From a bacterium BMS3Bbin10 (GTDB taxonomy: Bacteria > Pseudomonadota > Alphaproteobacteria > Rhizobiales > Methyloligellaceae), in NCBI GenBank assembly GCA_002897995.1, contig BDTT01000013.1, forward strand, positions 1 to 44,374: 44,374 bases of DNA, in the 5' to 3' direction. Under the pieces are notes generated by a model. That model had not been told where the DNA came from. It did not search any database and saw only the letters and a list, made by a program, of their open reading frames with translations. Positions 9,249 through 17,403 of the stretch are shown here, piece by piece. The stretch's first letter is position 1. Every line of letters begins with the position of its first letter. A program made the position numbers and the translations under genes.

Positions 9249-10156
9249 TTGCCCAAAGGCTTTCGGTGGGGCGGCTTTGCGCGAGGGGGTTTTTTGCCGC
9301 GGAATTTCAGGCTTTTCGGTTTTGGCGCGGCGCGCGCGTGCGTGCCGCTTGATTTGAGGCCGAACCCGGCGGCAATTTTTTCCCCGAGCTGGTCCGCCAG
9401 GACGCGCGGTTTGATCTCTTCCACTTCTCCGGCCCGCAACTCCGCCAGCGAGAAGGGGCCAAACGAGAGGCGCATGAGGCGGTTCACCTCCAGCCCCAGA
9501 TGGGCCGCCACGCGTTTCACTTCGCGGTTTTTGCCCTCGCGCAGGGTCATGGTCAGCCAGACATTCGCGCCCTGCTGGCGGTCAAGCCTGGCGTCGATGG
9601 ATTTGTAGCGGATGCCCTCGATCTCGACGCCCGACTTGAGCTTGTCCAACTGGTCCTGGGTGACGCTGCCCCTGGCCCTGACACGGTAGCGGCGCTGCCA
9701 GCCCGTTGCCGGCAGCTCCAGATGGCGCGCAAGGTCGCCATTGGTGGTGAGCAGCATCAGCCCTTCGGTCGCATAATCCAGCCGGCCAATGGAAATGACG
9801 CGCGGCATATCTTTGGGCAGCGCGTCGAAAATCGTGCGCCGCCCTTCCGGGTCGGCATGGGTGGTCATCAGGCCTTTGGGCTTGTGGTAGCGCCACATGC
9901 GAACCGGCCCCGCCAGCGGCATTGGCTTGCCGTCAACCGTGACCGTATCGTCCGGCGTGACGGTGACGGCGGGGGTGTTCAGCTCTTTGCCGTTGAGAGA
10001 AACCCGGCCCGCCTCAATCCAGCGTTCCGCCTCGCGGCGCGAGCACAGGCCGGCATGGGCCATGGCTTTGGCGATCCGCACCGGCTTGTCCGCCGCGCGC
10101 ACTCTTTTGTTTGTTTTTGCTTTCGTCACTTGACCGGACCGGCTTCGCGGTTCCAT
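9245..10156 (-). CDS. rluB: 23S rRNA pseudouridine synthase, RluB/RsuA family
   Basis: Converts a uridine of large-subunit rRNA to pseudouridine. An N-terminal S4 RNA-binding domain (IAKAMAHAGLCSRREAERWI) is followed by the catalytic domain with GRLDYATEGLMLLTTNG, where the aspartate is the nucleophile, and by LREGKNREVKR. The C-terminus is a basic Lys/Pro/Arg tail. The start is set at ATG 10156, giving 303 aa; a GTG nine codons in is an alternative and neither has a clear Shine-Dalgarno. Its start lies only 12 bases from the divergent tadA start. RluB is favoured over RluE/F or RsuA by recalled conservation and context. Confidence 0.9.
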   Translation of the reverse strand: MEPRSRSGQVTKAKTNKRVRAADKPVRIAKAMAHAGLCSRREAERWIEAGRVSLNGKELNTPAVTVTPDDTVTVDGKPMPLAGPVRMWRYHKPKGLMTTHADPEGRRTIFDALPKDMPRVISIGRLDYATEGLMLLTTNGDLARHLELPATGWQRRYRVRARGSVTQDQLDKLKSGVEIEGIRYKSIDARLDRQQGANVWLTMTLREGKNREVKRVAAHLGLEVNRLMRLSFGPFSLAELRAGEVEEIKPRVLADQLGEKIAAGFGLKSSGTHARAAPKPKSLKFRGKKPPRAKPPHRKPLGK

Positions 10157-10168
10157 TGGGAGGTTGAG

Positions 10169-10651
10169 ATGATGCGCAAACTGACAAAACAGGGGCGTGC
10201 GGGCAAGCCTCAAACGCCCATGGAAGCCGCGCTGGCCGAAGCGCGGGCGGCGGCCTCGCGCGGCGAAGTGCCCGTTGGCGCGGTGATTGTGGGTGCGGAC
10301 GGGCAGATTGCCGCCCGCGCGGGGAACCGGACGCGCGAGCTGAGCGACCCGAGCGCCCATGCGGAAATGCTGGTAATCCGCGCCGTATGCGCGGCGGTCG
10401 GGAGCGAACGCCTCATCGGCCATGATCTCTATGTGACGCTGGAGCCCTGCGCCATGTGCGCCGCCGCCATTTCCTTTGCCCGTATCGGCCGGCTCTATTT
10501 CGGCGCAAGCGATCCCAAGGGCGGGGGCGTGGAGCATGGGGTACGCTTTTTCGCCCAGGCCACCTGCCATCATGCGCCCGAAGTTTATGGCGGCATCGAC
10601 GAGACCCGCGCCGGTAAAATCCTCAAGGATTTTTTCAGGGCGCGGCGGTGA
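10169..10651 (+). CDS. tadA: tRNA-specific adenosine deaminase
   Basis: Deaminates A34 to inosine in the tRNA-Arg(ACG) anticodon. It is a 160-residue member of the cytidine deaminase superfamily with both zinc motifs: HAE at 64-66 (ligand H64, proton shuttle E66) and PCAMC with ligands C94 and C97. The start is ATG 10169 or 10172, with GGGAGG 7 bases upstream. It diverges from rluB with 12 bases between start codons, so its promoter should lie within the rluB 5' region. The downstream gap to purD is filled by palindromic repeats. Confidence 0.95.
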   Translation: MMRKLTKQGRAGKPQTPMEAALAEARAAASRGEVPVGAVIVGADGQIAARAGNRTRELSDPSAHAEMLVIRAVCAAVGSERLIGHDLYVTLEPCAMCAAAISFARIGRLYFGASDPKGGGVEHGVRFFAQATCHHAPEVYGGIDETRAGKILKDFFRARR

Positions 10652-10682
10652 GGCGAGGCCGGGTGGGTTTGACCGATCCGCA

Positions 10683-10790
10683 CATCCTTCGAGACGGCGC
10701 TCCGCGCCTCCTCAGGATGAGGTTTGAGCGAGAACAACAAACAGATGCCTCATGCTGAGGAGCGCCCGTGAGGGCGCGTCTCGAAGCATC
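10683..10790. repeat. Inverted pair of palindromic repeats between tadA and purD
   Basis: The first unit (10683-10722) begins CATCCTTCGAGACG and ends CTCCTCAGGATGAGG; the second (10748-10790) is an inverted, diverged copy beginning CCTCATGCTGAGGAGCGC and ending GTCTCGAAGCATC. Each folds as a hairpin around its GC-rich centre and the two can pair with each other. I recall the CTTCGAGACG...CTCCTCAGGATGAGG motif as a frequent intergenic repeat in alphaproteobacteria. It sits between convergent genes. Confidence 0.85.
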
Positions 10791-10811
10791 ATAATTGTTT
10801 TGCGCGTTGTT

Positions 10812-12095
10812 TCACGCCGCGGCGTCCTCGCGCGCGATGGCCCGCCAGCCGATATCGGACCGGCAGAAGCCTTCGCTCCAGCCGATTTTACCAATGGCGG
10901 CATAGGCGCGTTGCTGCGCCTCGCGCACGGTTCCCCCTCTTGCGGTGATATTGAGCACGCGCCCGCCGGTGGCGATCAGGCTGCCGTCCCTGAGCGCGGT
11001 GCCGGCATGAAAAATCTCGACATTTTCATCGCGGCCCGCTTCCTCCAGTCCGGAAATGGCTGAGCCCTTTTCGTAAGAGCCCGGATAACCTTTTGTGGCC
11101 ATGACGACCGTGAGCGCCACATCGCCGTGCCAGCGCAAATCGAACTGGTCGAGCCCGCCATCCGCGGCGGCGAGCAGGGCGGGGAGAAAATCGCTATTGA
11201 GGCGCATCATCAGCACCTGGCATTCAGGGTCGCCAAAACGCACATTATATTCGATCAGCTTCGGGCCGGTGTCCGTGATCATCAGCCCGGCATAAAGCAC
11301 GCCCTGGTAGGGCATTCCCGCTTCGGCCATGCCCTCGATGCTGGGCAGGATGATCTCTTCCATGACGCGCGCACACATGGCTTCGCTCATGACGGGGGCG
11401 GGGGAGTAGGCGCCCATGCCGCCGGTATTGGGGCCCTCATCGCCGTCAAAGGCGCGTTTGTGGTCCTGGGCGGTGGCGAGGGCCAGGACATTCCTGCCGT
11501 CGCACAAAACGAAGTAGCTCGCTTCTTCTCCGGCCATGCATTCCTCGATCACAAGTTCCGCGCCCGCGCCGCCGAACTTGCCGGAAAAACATTCATCGAT
11601 TGCGGCAAGCGCCTGGTCCAGCGTTTCGGCGACCGTCACGCCCTTGCCGGCGGCGAGACCATCGGCCTTCACCACGATGGGCGCGCCTTGCGCGCGGGCA
11701 TAGTCTTTGGCGGCTTGCGCATCGGTGAAATGCCCATAGGCAGCGGTCGGAATGTTCTTCCGGTCGCAAAGTTCCTTGGTGAAGACTTTCGAGCCTTCCA
11801 GTTGCGCGGCGGCTTTCGAAGGCCCGAACACCTTGATGCCCCGGGCGCGCAGATCATCCGCCAGCCCGGCGACCAGCGGCGCTTCGGGACCGACCACCAC
11901 CAGGGCGATCCCATTGTCCTTGCAGAACTGCGCTATCGCCTCATGGTCGCCTGTATCCAGACCCACGCATTCGGCCACCTGGGCGATGCCGCCATTGCCG
12001 GGCGCGCAATAGAGCTTTGTCAGCAGGGGGCTTGCGGCGAGAGCCCAGCAAAGCGAGTGTTCGCGCCCGCCTGAGCCGATAACAAGAACATTCAT
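10812..12095 (-). CDS. purD: Phosphoribosylamine-glycine ligase
   Basis: The second step of purine synthesis: ATP-dependent ligation of glycine to phosphoribosylamine. It is 427 aa, the family length. Visible are the N-terminal [15 protein letters not shown], the ATP-grasp region ([28 protein letters not shown]) and [11 protein letters not shown]. Start ATG 12095 is preceded by GAGGA nine bases upstream. That Shine-Dalgarno lies in the first unit of a 36 bp tandem repeat, an unusual arrangement that could affect expression. The gene is divergent from xseA. Confidence 0.97.
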   Translation of the reverse strand: MNVLVIGSGGREHSLCWALAASPLLTKLYCAPGNGGIAQVAECVGLDTGDHEAIAQFCKDNGIALVVVGPEAPLVAGLADDLRARGIKVFGPSKAAAQLEGSKVFTKELCDRKNIPTAAYGHFTDAQAAKDYARAQGAPIVVKADGLAAGKGVTVAETLDQALAAIDECFSGKFGGAGAELVIEECMAGEEASYFVLCDGRNVLALATAQDHKRAFDGDEGPNTGGMGAYSPAPVMSEAMCARVMEEIILPSIEGMAEAGMPYQGVLYAGLMITDTGPKLIEYNVRFGDPECQVLMMRLNSDFLPALLAAADGGLDQFDLRWHGDVALTVVMATKGYPGSYEKGSAISGLEEAGRDENVEIFHAGTALRDGSLIATGGRVLNITARGGTVREAQQRAYAAIGKIGWSEGFCRSDIGWRAIAREDAAA

Positions 12096-12110
12096 GATAG
12101 TGGGTCCTCA
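12096..12110 (-). promoter_or_regulatory. purD ribosome-binding site inside a tandem repeat unit
   Basis: On the minus strand the sequence reads TGAGGACCCACTATC directly before the purD ATG. GAGGA is a good Shine-Dalgarno with a 9-base spacer. The same TGAGGACC occurs at the equivalent point of the three further 36 bp units, so the leader may contain four possible ribosome landing sites, only the last one correctly spaced. Confidence 0.65.
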
Positions 12111-12245
12111 AGTAGCGAAGCGATAGGACAGATAAGCGGGTCCTCAAACAGCAAAGCGATAGGACAAATAAGCGGGTCCTCAAACAGCGAAGCGATAGGA
12201 CAAATAAGCGGGTCCTCAAACAGCGAAGCGATAGGACAGATAAAG
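12102..12245. repeat. Tandem repeat, 4 x 36 bp, in the purD leader
   Basis: Four contiguous units at 12102-12137, 12138-12173, 12174-12209 and 12210-12245. Each begins GGGTCCTCAA and contains AGCGAAGCGATAGGACA or a one- or two-base variant. Units differ at only a few positions, with the outer units most diverged. There are no spacers. On the minus strand one frame is open through all units (12 codons per unit) and stops at 12092 in an ATGA overlap with purD. The array occupies most of the purD-xseA intergenic region. Confidence 0.97.
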
Positions 12246-12305
12246 GATCTCTTGCGCAGGATTGCAGTCCATTGTCTCTCGTGATGTAACATTGAGCGCA
12301 ACGCA

Positions 12306-13973
12306 ATGAAAACAGTGGGAACGCACCCGGTGGAAAACCCCGATCACAGCGGCAGTGAGCCGCACGGCAACGTCCTGGAACTGACCGTCTCGGAGCTTTC
12401 ATTCGCGATCAAGCGGGCGATCGAGGACGGGTTCTCCTATGTGCGGGTGCGCGGGGAGCTGGGGCGCGTCGTGCGCCCCGCTTCGGGCCATGTTTATCTC
12501 GATCTGAAGGATGAAAAAGCGGTGCTCTCCGGCATTATCTGGCGCGGGCAGGCGGCAAAGCTGAAGGTGCAGCCCGAACAGGGGATGGAGGTCATTGCGA
12601 CCGGCCGGTTGACGACCTATCCCGGTCAAAGCCGCTACCAGATCGTCATCGAGGCGCTCGAGCCCGCGGGCGAGGGCGCGCTGCTGGCCCAGCTTGAGAA
12701 GCTGAAGAAGAAGCTATCCGGTGAGGGGCTGTTCGATGAAGACCGCAAAAAGCCCATCCCCTTCCTGCCCCGGGTGGTCGGCATCGTCACCTCGCCTTCC
12801 GGCGCGGTCATCCGCGACATGCTGCACGGCTTCACCGAGCGCTTTCCGGTTCATGTGCTGTTGTGGCCGGTGCGTGTGCAGGGGGAAACCTGCGGCGCGG
12901 AAGTGGCCGCCGCCATTCGCGGCTTCAATGCACTCACTGAAGGGGGGAGCGTGCCCCGGCCGGACGTTTTGATTGTCGGGCGCGGCGGCGGGTCTCTGGA
13001 AGACCTGTGGGGCTTTAACGCAGAGGAGGTGGCGCGCGCGGCGGCCGACAGCGCCATCCCGCTTATTTCCGCCGTTGGCCACGAGACCGACTGGACGCTG
13101 ATTGACTGGATTGCCGATGCCCGTGCGCCGACGCCCACAAAGGCGGCTGAATGGGCGGTGCCGGTTCTTGCCGATCTGCTGGAGCGACTTCGCGAAAGCC
13201 ATCTCCGGCTGGGGATTGCACTGCGCCGCTCGCTCGATCAGCACCGGGTTGCGCTCAAGGCCGCCGCTCGCGGCCTGCCGAAATTGTCCGACCTTCTGGC
13301 GCTGCCGCGCCAGCGCTTTGATTCTGTTTCGGATCGGCTGCCGCGCGCACTCACCGCCGGCACGCGGGCGCATGCAACACGGTTTGCCCGCGCCGCCGCC
13401 CGCCTCAGGCCCGGAATGCTGGTGCAGAAAACGCGCCAAGCGCGCGAAAGGCTAGAACGGTATGGGGAGCGCAGCGGACGGGCGCTGCGACATGGAATCG
13501 AGTCTAGGTGCAGCACGCTTGATGCTGTGGCTGACCGGTTGCCACGCGCGCTTCTTGTAAGCACGCAGGTGCACGAAACAAGGCTCACCCGCGCCGCCGC
13601 CCGCCTCAGGCCCGGAATGCTGGTGCAGAAAACGCGCCAAGCGCGCGAAAGTCTCACCCGAAACGGCGAACGCAGCTTGCGGGCATTGCGCCATGCGGTG
13701 GAGTCCAGACGCCGCCTATTGAATGGGCGGGCCCAGCTCCTGTCTTCTCTGGGGCATCATTCGGTGCTGGCGCGGGGCTTCGTGCTGGTGCGCGATGGTG
13801 AGGGAGAGATGCTGCGCTCGGCGCAGTCCGTATCGGTGGGCGATTCGCTTGATCTGGAATTTTCCGACGGGCATGTCGCGGCAACGGCGGTTAAGCGACG
13901 GGGGCTCAAATCCGCTACCCGAGCGCCGAAGCGTGGCGAGTCCGGCGAGGGGCCGCAGGGGTCACTTTTTTGA
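12306..13973 (+). CDS. xseA: Exodeoxyribonuclease VII large subunit, with internal duplication
   Basis: The large subunit of ExoVII, which degrades single-stranded DNA with XseB. The N-terminal OB fold (VRVRGELGRVVRPASGHVYLDLKD) is followed by the catalytic core: VGIVTSPSGAVIRDM, DVLIVGRGGGSLEDLWGFN and SAVGHETDWTLIDWIADARAPTPTKAAE. The coiled-coil region is unusual: a unit of about 67 residues (DRLPRAL...AARLRPGMLVQKTRQARE...ALRH) occurs twice in tandem at roughly 345-411 and 412-478. It ends with the ARGFVLVRDGEG domain. The protein is 555 aa against about 450 in E. coli, and the extra length is largely the second unit. Start ATG 12306 diverges from purD. Confidence 0.95.
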   Translation: MKTVGTHPVENPDHSGSEPHGNVLELTVSELSFAIKRAIEDGFSYVRVRGELGRVVRPASGHVYLDLKDEKAVLSGIIWRGQAAKLKVQPEQGMEVIATGRLTTYPGQSRYQIVIEALEPAGEGALLAQLEKLKKKLSGEGLFDEDRKKPIPFLPRVVGIVTSPSGAVIRDMLHGFTERFPVHVLLWPVRVQGETCGAEVAAAIRGFNALTEGGSVPRPDVLIVGRGGGSLEDLWGFNAEEVARAAADSAIPLISAVGHETDWTLIDWIADARAPTPTKAAEWAVPVLADLLERLRESHLRLGIALRRSLDQHRVALKAAARGLPKLSDLLALPRQRFDSVSDRLPRALTAGTRAHATRFARAAARLRPGMLVQKTRQARERLERYGERSGRALRHGIESRCSTLDAVADRLPRALLVSTQVHETRLTRAAARLRPGMLVQKTRQARESLTRNGERSLRALRHAVESRRRLLNGRAQLLSSLGHHSVLARGFVLVRDGEGEMLRSAQSVSVGDSLDLEFSDGHVAATAVKRRGLKSATRAPKRGESGEGPQGSLF

Positions 13974-14081
13974 GATGCGGCCGGTTTTTACACAGGCACG
14001 CGGGGGAACAGGCCAAACTGGCGAAACGCGCCACCATTCACACTCTTCCTCGCGGCCCGCAAATATGCGAGACCATAACGA

Positions 14082-14300
14082 ATGAACAGGCTGGAAAAGA
14101 ACTTTTCGCTCAAGGGCGAGGCCACGCTTCTTTATGGCGACGGCGAATATCAGGTCGAGAAACCGGGGGAGTTCGTGCGCTGCGCGGTGAGCGACCGGCC
14201 AATCCTGCTTGATGAGTTGCGCTACTGGAGCGTGGAGCTCCAGGAGCCCTATGCTTCGGCGGAAATCTCCCTGCGGCGCTATCGCGACAAGAAGAGCTAG
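14082..14300 (+). CDS. DUF2093 family protein
   Basis: A 72-residue small protein of unknown function. The core YGDGEYQVEKPGEFVRCAVS and ILLDELRYWSVELQEPYAS match the DUF2093 family, which I recall as widespread in Hyphomicrobiales beside xseA and lpxK. It is probably cytoplasmic: no signal or membrane segment. One conserved cysteine is present (VRCAVS). It starts at ATG 14082, 108 bases after xseA. Its TAG shares the sequence CTAG (14297-14300) with the stop of the converging lpxK, so the two genes overlap by 4 bases. Confidence 0.88.
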   Translation: MNRLEKNFSLKGEATLLYGDGEYQVEKPGEFVRCAVSDRPILLDELRYWSVELQEPYASAEISLRRYRDKKS

Positions 14301-15367
14301 CCCCGCACCAGCGCGCGCGAGATGAGCTTTTTGATCGCGCGCTCATCCTTGAATTTCATTTTGACGGGCAGCGCGATCGCGGCCGTTTTCAGCCGCTCAA
14401 GGCGGTCTTCCCCCTCAAGGCGGACCATGTCCTTTTCCGTCGTTACCAATTGCGCGCCATGACGCGCGGCGAGGTCCAGCAGCATGTCCGCATCCTGATG
14501 GGTGAAGGAGTGATGATCGCCAAATGAAATGCGCTCGGCAATCGTGACGCCAAGGTCTTCCAGCGTGCGGAAGAACTTGCCCGGATTTCCAATCCCGGCG
14601 AACGCAATCACCGGCTTGGCGCGCAACCGCGCGGAATTACTCTCCGGTATGATCTCCGCTTCCAGCAACGGCAGTGAAGCGCGTTCGGCCAGGGCCCGGA
14701 TATGATCTTCCGCCGCGCCCTCGCCAACCAGAACGAGAGCGTCGGCCTTGCCGAGCTGAAAGCCGAGACTGGCGCGCAGCGGGCCGGCGGGGATGACATG
14801 TTCGTTGCCTAACCCGAGATCGGCGTCGATGACGGCCAATGACAGGTTTTTTGCAAGGCCGGGATTTTGAAACCCGTCATCCATGACAATGACGCTGGCG
14901 CCCTGATCGCGCGCGGCGCGCGCGCCTTCCGCCCTGTCGGCGGCGACGAGCGTTGGCGCGATGCGGGCCAGCAGCAAGGGTTCATCGCCGATGGCGCGGG
15001 CGCTGTCCTTATCCGGATCGGCGAGATGCGGTCCCTTGGTGGTCCCGCCATATCCGCGTGTCAAAAAAACCGGCTGCTCGCCCGCGTCGCGTAAAAACCC
15101 GGCGATGGCGATGGCCGCGGGGGTCTTGCCGGCGCCTCCGGCGGTGAAATTACCCACGCAGATAACCGGGATGCCCGGATGGAAGGGGCGGGTAAACGCC
15201 CAGCGCAGGCGGGTCGCCGCATCCCAGACAAGCGCCGCCGGCATCAGCAGGGCCGGCCAGATGCTCCGCGTGTCGTACCACCATGATGGCGCGCTCGCCG
15301 TCAGTTTTGCCGCAATTTCACGACGCTCCGCCTGGCCGCCTGCGCTGGAAATTGCTCTATGGGGCAC
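14297..15367 (-). CDS. lpxK: Tetraacyldisaccharide 4'-kinase
   Basis: Phosphorylates the 4' position of the lipid A disaccharide precursor at the inner-membrane face. The Walker A motif GGAGKT lies at about residues 77-82 (ICVGNFTAGGAGKTP), after a hydrophobic membrane-anchoring N-terminus. SVIVMDDGFQNPGL is the characteristic metal/substrate loop. The frame extends upstream to 15433 inside waaA, but GTG 15367 with AGGA a few bases upstream fits better and overlaps waaA by 11 bases; this gives 356 aa. It is the last gene of the minus-strand lipid A block and converges on DUF2093. Confidence 0.93.
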   Translation of the reverse strand: MPHRAISSAGGQAERREIAAKLTASAPSWWYDTRSIWPALLMPAALVWDAATRLRWAFTRPFHPGIPVICVGNFTAGGAGKTPAAIAIAGFLRDAGEQPVFLTRGYGGTTKGPHLADPDKDSARAIGDEPLLLARIAPTLVAADRAEGARAARDQGASVIVMDDGFQNPGLAKNLSLAVIDADLGLGNEHVIPAGPLRASLGFQLGKADALVLVGEGAAEDHIRALAERASLPLLEAEIIPESNSARLRAKPVIAFAGIGNPGKFFRTLEDLGVTIAERISFGDHHSFTHQDADMLLDLAARHGAQLVTTEKDMVRLEGEDRLERLKTAAIALPVKMKFKDERAIKKLISRALVRG

Positions 15368-17381
15368 GCCTGCGTTCCTTTTTGGGCAGCTTGGGCGGCA
15401 AATAGGGCGCCAGAGCCTCAAGGGTGAGTTCAAGCGCGCCGCTCATTTTAGCTATGGCGCGCTCGGCGCTTGAGACGAGCGTTTTGCGCGCGTCCTCATC
15501 CTGGAGGAGGATGCGCGCCCGAGCTGCGAGTTCCTCCGCGTTCCGCACTTCGACACATGCATCGGCGGCCAGCAACGCGGCATATGCTTCTTCGAAATTA
15601 TGCACATTGGGACCGGTGATAACCGCCGTTTCATGCATGATGGCTTCAACCGGATTCTGGCCGCCATGCGGCACCAGCGAGCCGCCGACAAAGGCCACGG
15701 GCGCGAGGGCGTAGAACAGGCCGAGCTCGCCGATTGTGTCGGCGATATAGATGTCGTGCTTGCCCGATGGTGCATCGAGATTTGTACGCCGGGCGCAATT
15801 CAGCCCGTGGGTCTTGAGCAGATCGCAGATGGCATCGCCCCGGTCGGGATGGCGGGGGGCGATTATGGTCAGCAACCCGGGTATGTCCTTCTTCAGGGCC
15901 CGGTGGACCTCGGCCACGATTTCTTCCTCGCCCCGGTGGGTGCTGGCGGCAAGAAATACCGGACGCGGCGCTATGGCCTCCTTGAGTCGGCCCAGAGCAT
16001 GCATGTCGACGGGTAGCGGGGGCGCATCCATCTTCAGGTTTCCCGTGGCAATCACATTGCGCGAGCCCAACCGCTCGAAGTGGCCCGCATATCTGTTATT
16101 CTGCGCCAGCACGAGATTGAAACTGGAGAACAGAGGCCGGGCAATTCCGGTGCGCTTGCGCCAGCGCCTGAAAGAGCGCGGAGAAATGCGGCCATTGACC
16201 TGCACAAGTGGAATATCGCGCTTGCGTGCTTCGCGGATCATATTCGGCCAGATTTCCGACTCGGTCAAAATAGCAATGCCAGGCCGCCAGTGGTCATAGA
16301 ATCGCTTCATGAAGTCCGGTGTGTCCAGCGTGACATATTGATGAATGGCCCGGCCCGGCAGGCGGGCGCGGGCCAGCCGGGCCGACGTCACCGTTCCCGT
16401 GGTCAGTAAAACCTGCAAGTCGGGGCGGTCCTTCATCAGCCTGTCGATAAGGTGGAGAATGGCATTCGTCTCGCCTACGCTTGCGGCATGGAACCAGGCA
16501 AGCGGCCCTTCGGGGCGGGGCACACTCGGTATGCCCAGCCGCTCATCGGTGCGTCCGGCTTCCTCTTTGCTGTGGTGTTTCCGGTACTTCAGGAGCAGGG
16601 GCGCCAGTGGTTGCAGGAGCCTCGTGACGAGGGTGTAGCCGCGCAGCATGGCGCCATATTCGCCCGCTGTTTCTCCGGTCGGTCCGCCGCGCTCGGTGGT
16701 GCCGGATAATTTGTAGGCGTGCGCCGTCACCTCGTTCAAGCGCTCCTCCAAAACCTTCCGCGCTGCTTCAAGTTCTGAACTGGTTGCATGGCGCGGAACG
16801 CGGATTTGCTCGCCTCCGGTCATGACCATGCGGGAGAAGGGCAGATTTACGGTGAAGCCGCTCCAGGTGTCGAGTTTGAAGTAACGGTTGGTTACGACCG
16901 CGCAGGGTATGATTGCCCGTCCTGAAAGCATAGCCAGGGTTACAAGGCCGAGCCCGGCTTTCCGGGCCGGGCCGGGAGGAATATCCGCCGTCAGGGCAAC
17001 GGTGGTTTCGTTTCTGAGCGCATGCATGCAGGCCCGCAGGGCGGCGAAACCACCCTTGTCCTTGCCCGATCTTCCGGAACCGGAGCCGCGGATGGTTGTC
17101 ATGCCGAAGCGGGTGACGGTCGCGTCCACAATGTCACCGTCGATATGCTTGGCCACCATAATGGTAACCTTGATGTCGTCACGCGGGCGGATGAATGGAA
17201 GCAGAAGCCCCTGCCCATGCCACATGGCGATGATGAGCGGATGGTCGGGTAAATTTTCCTGAATGAAACCGGGAGGGTCGTCCTTCAGGGGGCTGGTTCG
17301 CCTGATGAGCCGGATATAGGCGGCCAGAAGCGCGCCCGCGGCGCCGATAAACGTTTTTGACTTCAACAAACGTTGCAACAT
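15357..17381 (-). CDS. waaA: DUF374 acyltransferase-like domain fused to Kdo transferase WaaA
   Basis: One 674-residue reading frame with two proteins' worth of sequence. Residues 1-225 are a DUF374 domain (IIAMWHGQGLLLPF, TIRGSGSGRSGKDKGG, ADIPPGPARKAGLG), related to lysophospholipid acyltransferases. After a Gly/Thr linker, residues 245-670 are CMP-Kdo:lipid A Kdo transferase: membrane helix LLQPLAPLLL, HAASVGE with the catalytic glutamate E304, ILTESEIWPNM, VNGRISPRSF, and GGSLVPHGGQNPVEAIMHETAVITGPNVHNF. In related genomes I recall these as separate adjacent genes. An internal ATG at 16649 (residue 245) sits where a free-standing WaaA would start, but no good Shine-Dalgarno precedes it. 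It follows msbA after 22 bases and overlaps lpxK. Confidence 0.93.
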   Translation of the reverse strand: MLQRLLKSKTFIGAAGALLAAYIRLIRRTSPLKDDPPGFIQENLPDHPLIIAMWHGQGLLLPFIRPRDDIKVTIMVAKHIDGDIVDATVTRFGMTTIRGSGSGRSGKDKGGFAALRACMHALRNETTVALTADIPPGPARKAGLGLVTLAMLSGRAIIPCAVVTNRYFKLDTWSGFTVNLPFSRMVMTGGEQIRVPRHATSSELEAARKVLEERLNEVTAHAYKLSGTTERGGPTGETAGEYGAMLRGYTLVTRLLQPLAPLLLKYRKHHSKEEAGRTDERLGIPSVPRPEGPLAWFHAASVGETNAILHLIDRLMKDRPDLQVLLTTGTVTSARLARARLPGRAIHQYVTLDTPDFMKRFYDHWRPGIAILTESEIWPNMIREARKRDIPLVQVNGRISPRSFRRWRKRTGIARPLFSSFNLVLAQNNRYAGHFERLGSRNVIATGNLKMDAPPLPVDMHALGRLKEAIAPRPVFLAASTHRGEEEIVAEVHRALKKDIPGLLTIIAPRHPDRGDAICDLLKTHGLNCARRTNLDAPSGKHDIYIADTIGELGLFYALAPVAFVGGSLVPHGGQNPVEAIMHETAVITGPNVHNFEEAYAALLAADACVEVRNAEELAARARILLQDEDARKTLVSSAERAIAKMSGALELTLEALAPYLPPKLPKKERRRAP

Positions 17382-17403
17382 CTACAGTGCCGCCGGACCC
17401 TGG

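Noticed and set aside
11127-12074. Long plus-strand frame opposite purD
   Set aside because: No family features; purD fully explains the region.
12102-12245. Possible CRISPR array because repeats are 36 bp long
   Set aside because: Units are contiguous with no spacers, and no cas genes are present; it is a simple tandem repeat.
12092-12301. Minus-strand open frame with repeated peptide ICPIASLFEDPL ending at the purD start
   Set aside because: The frame is open mainly because the unit is a multiple of three; there is no Shine-Dalgarno at TTG 12301 or ATG 12292 and no resemblance to a known leader peptide. Kept only as part of the repeat finding.
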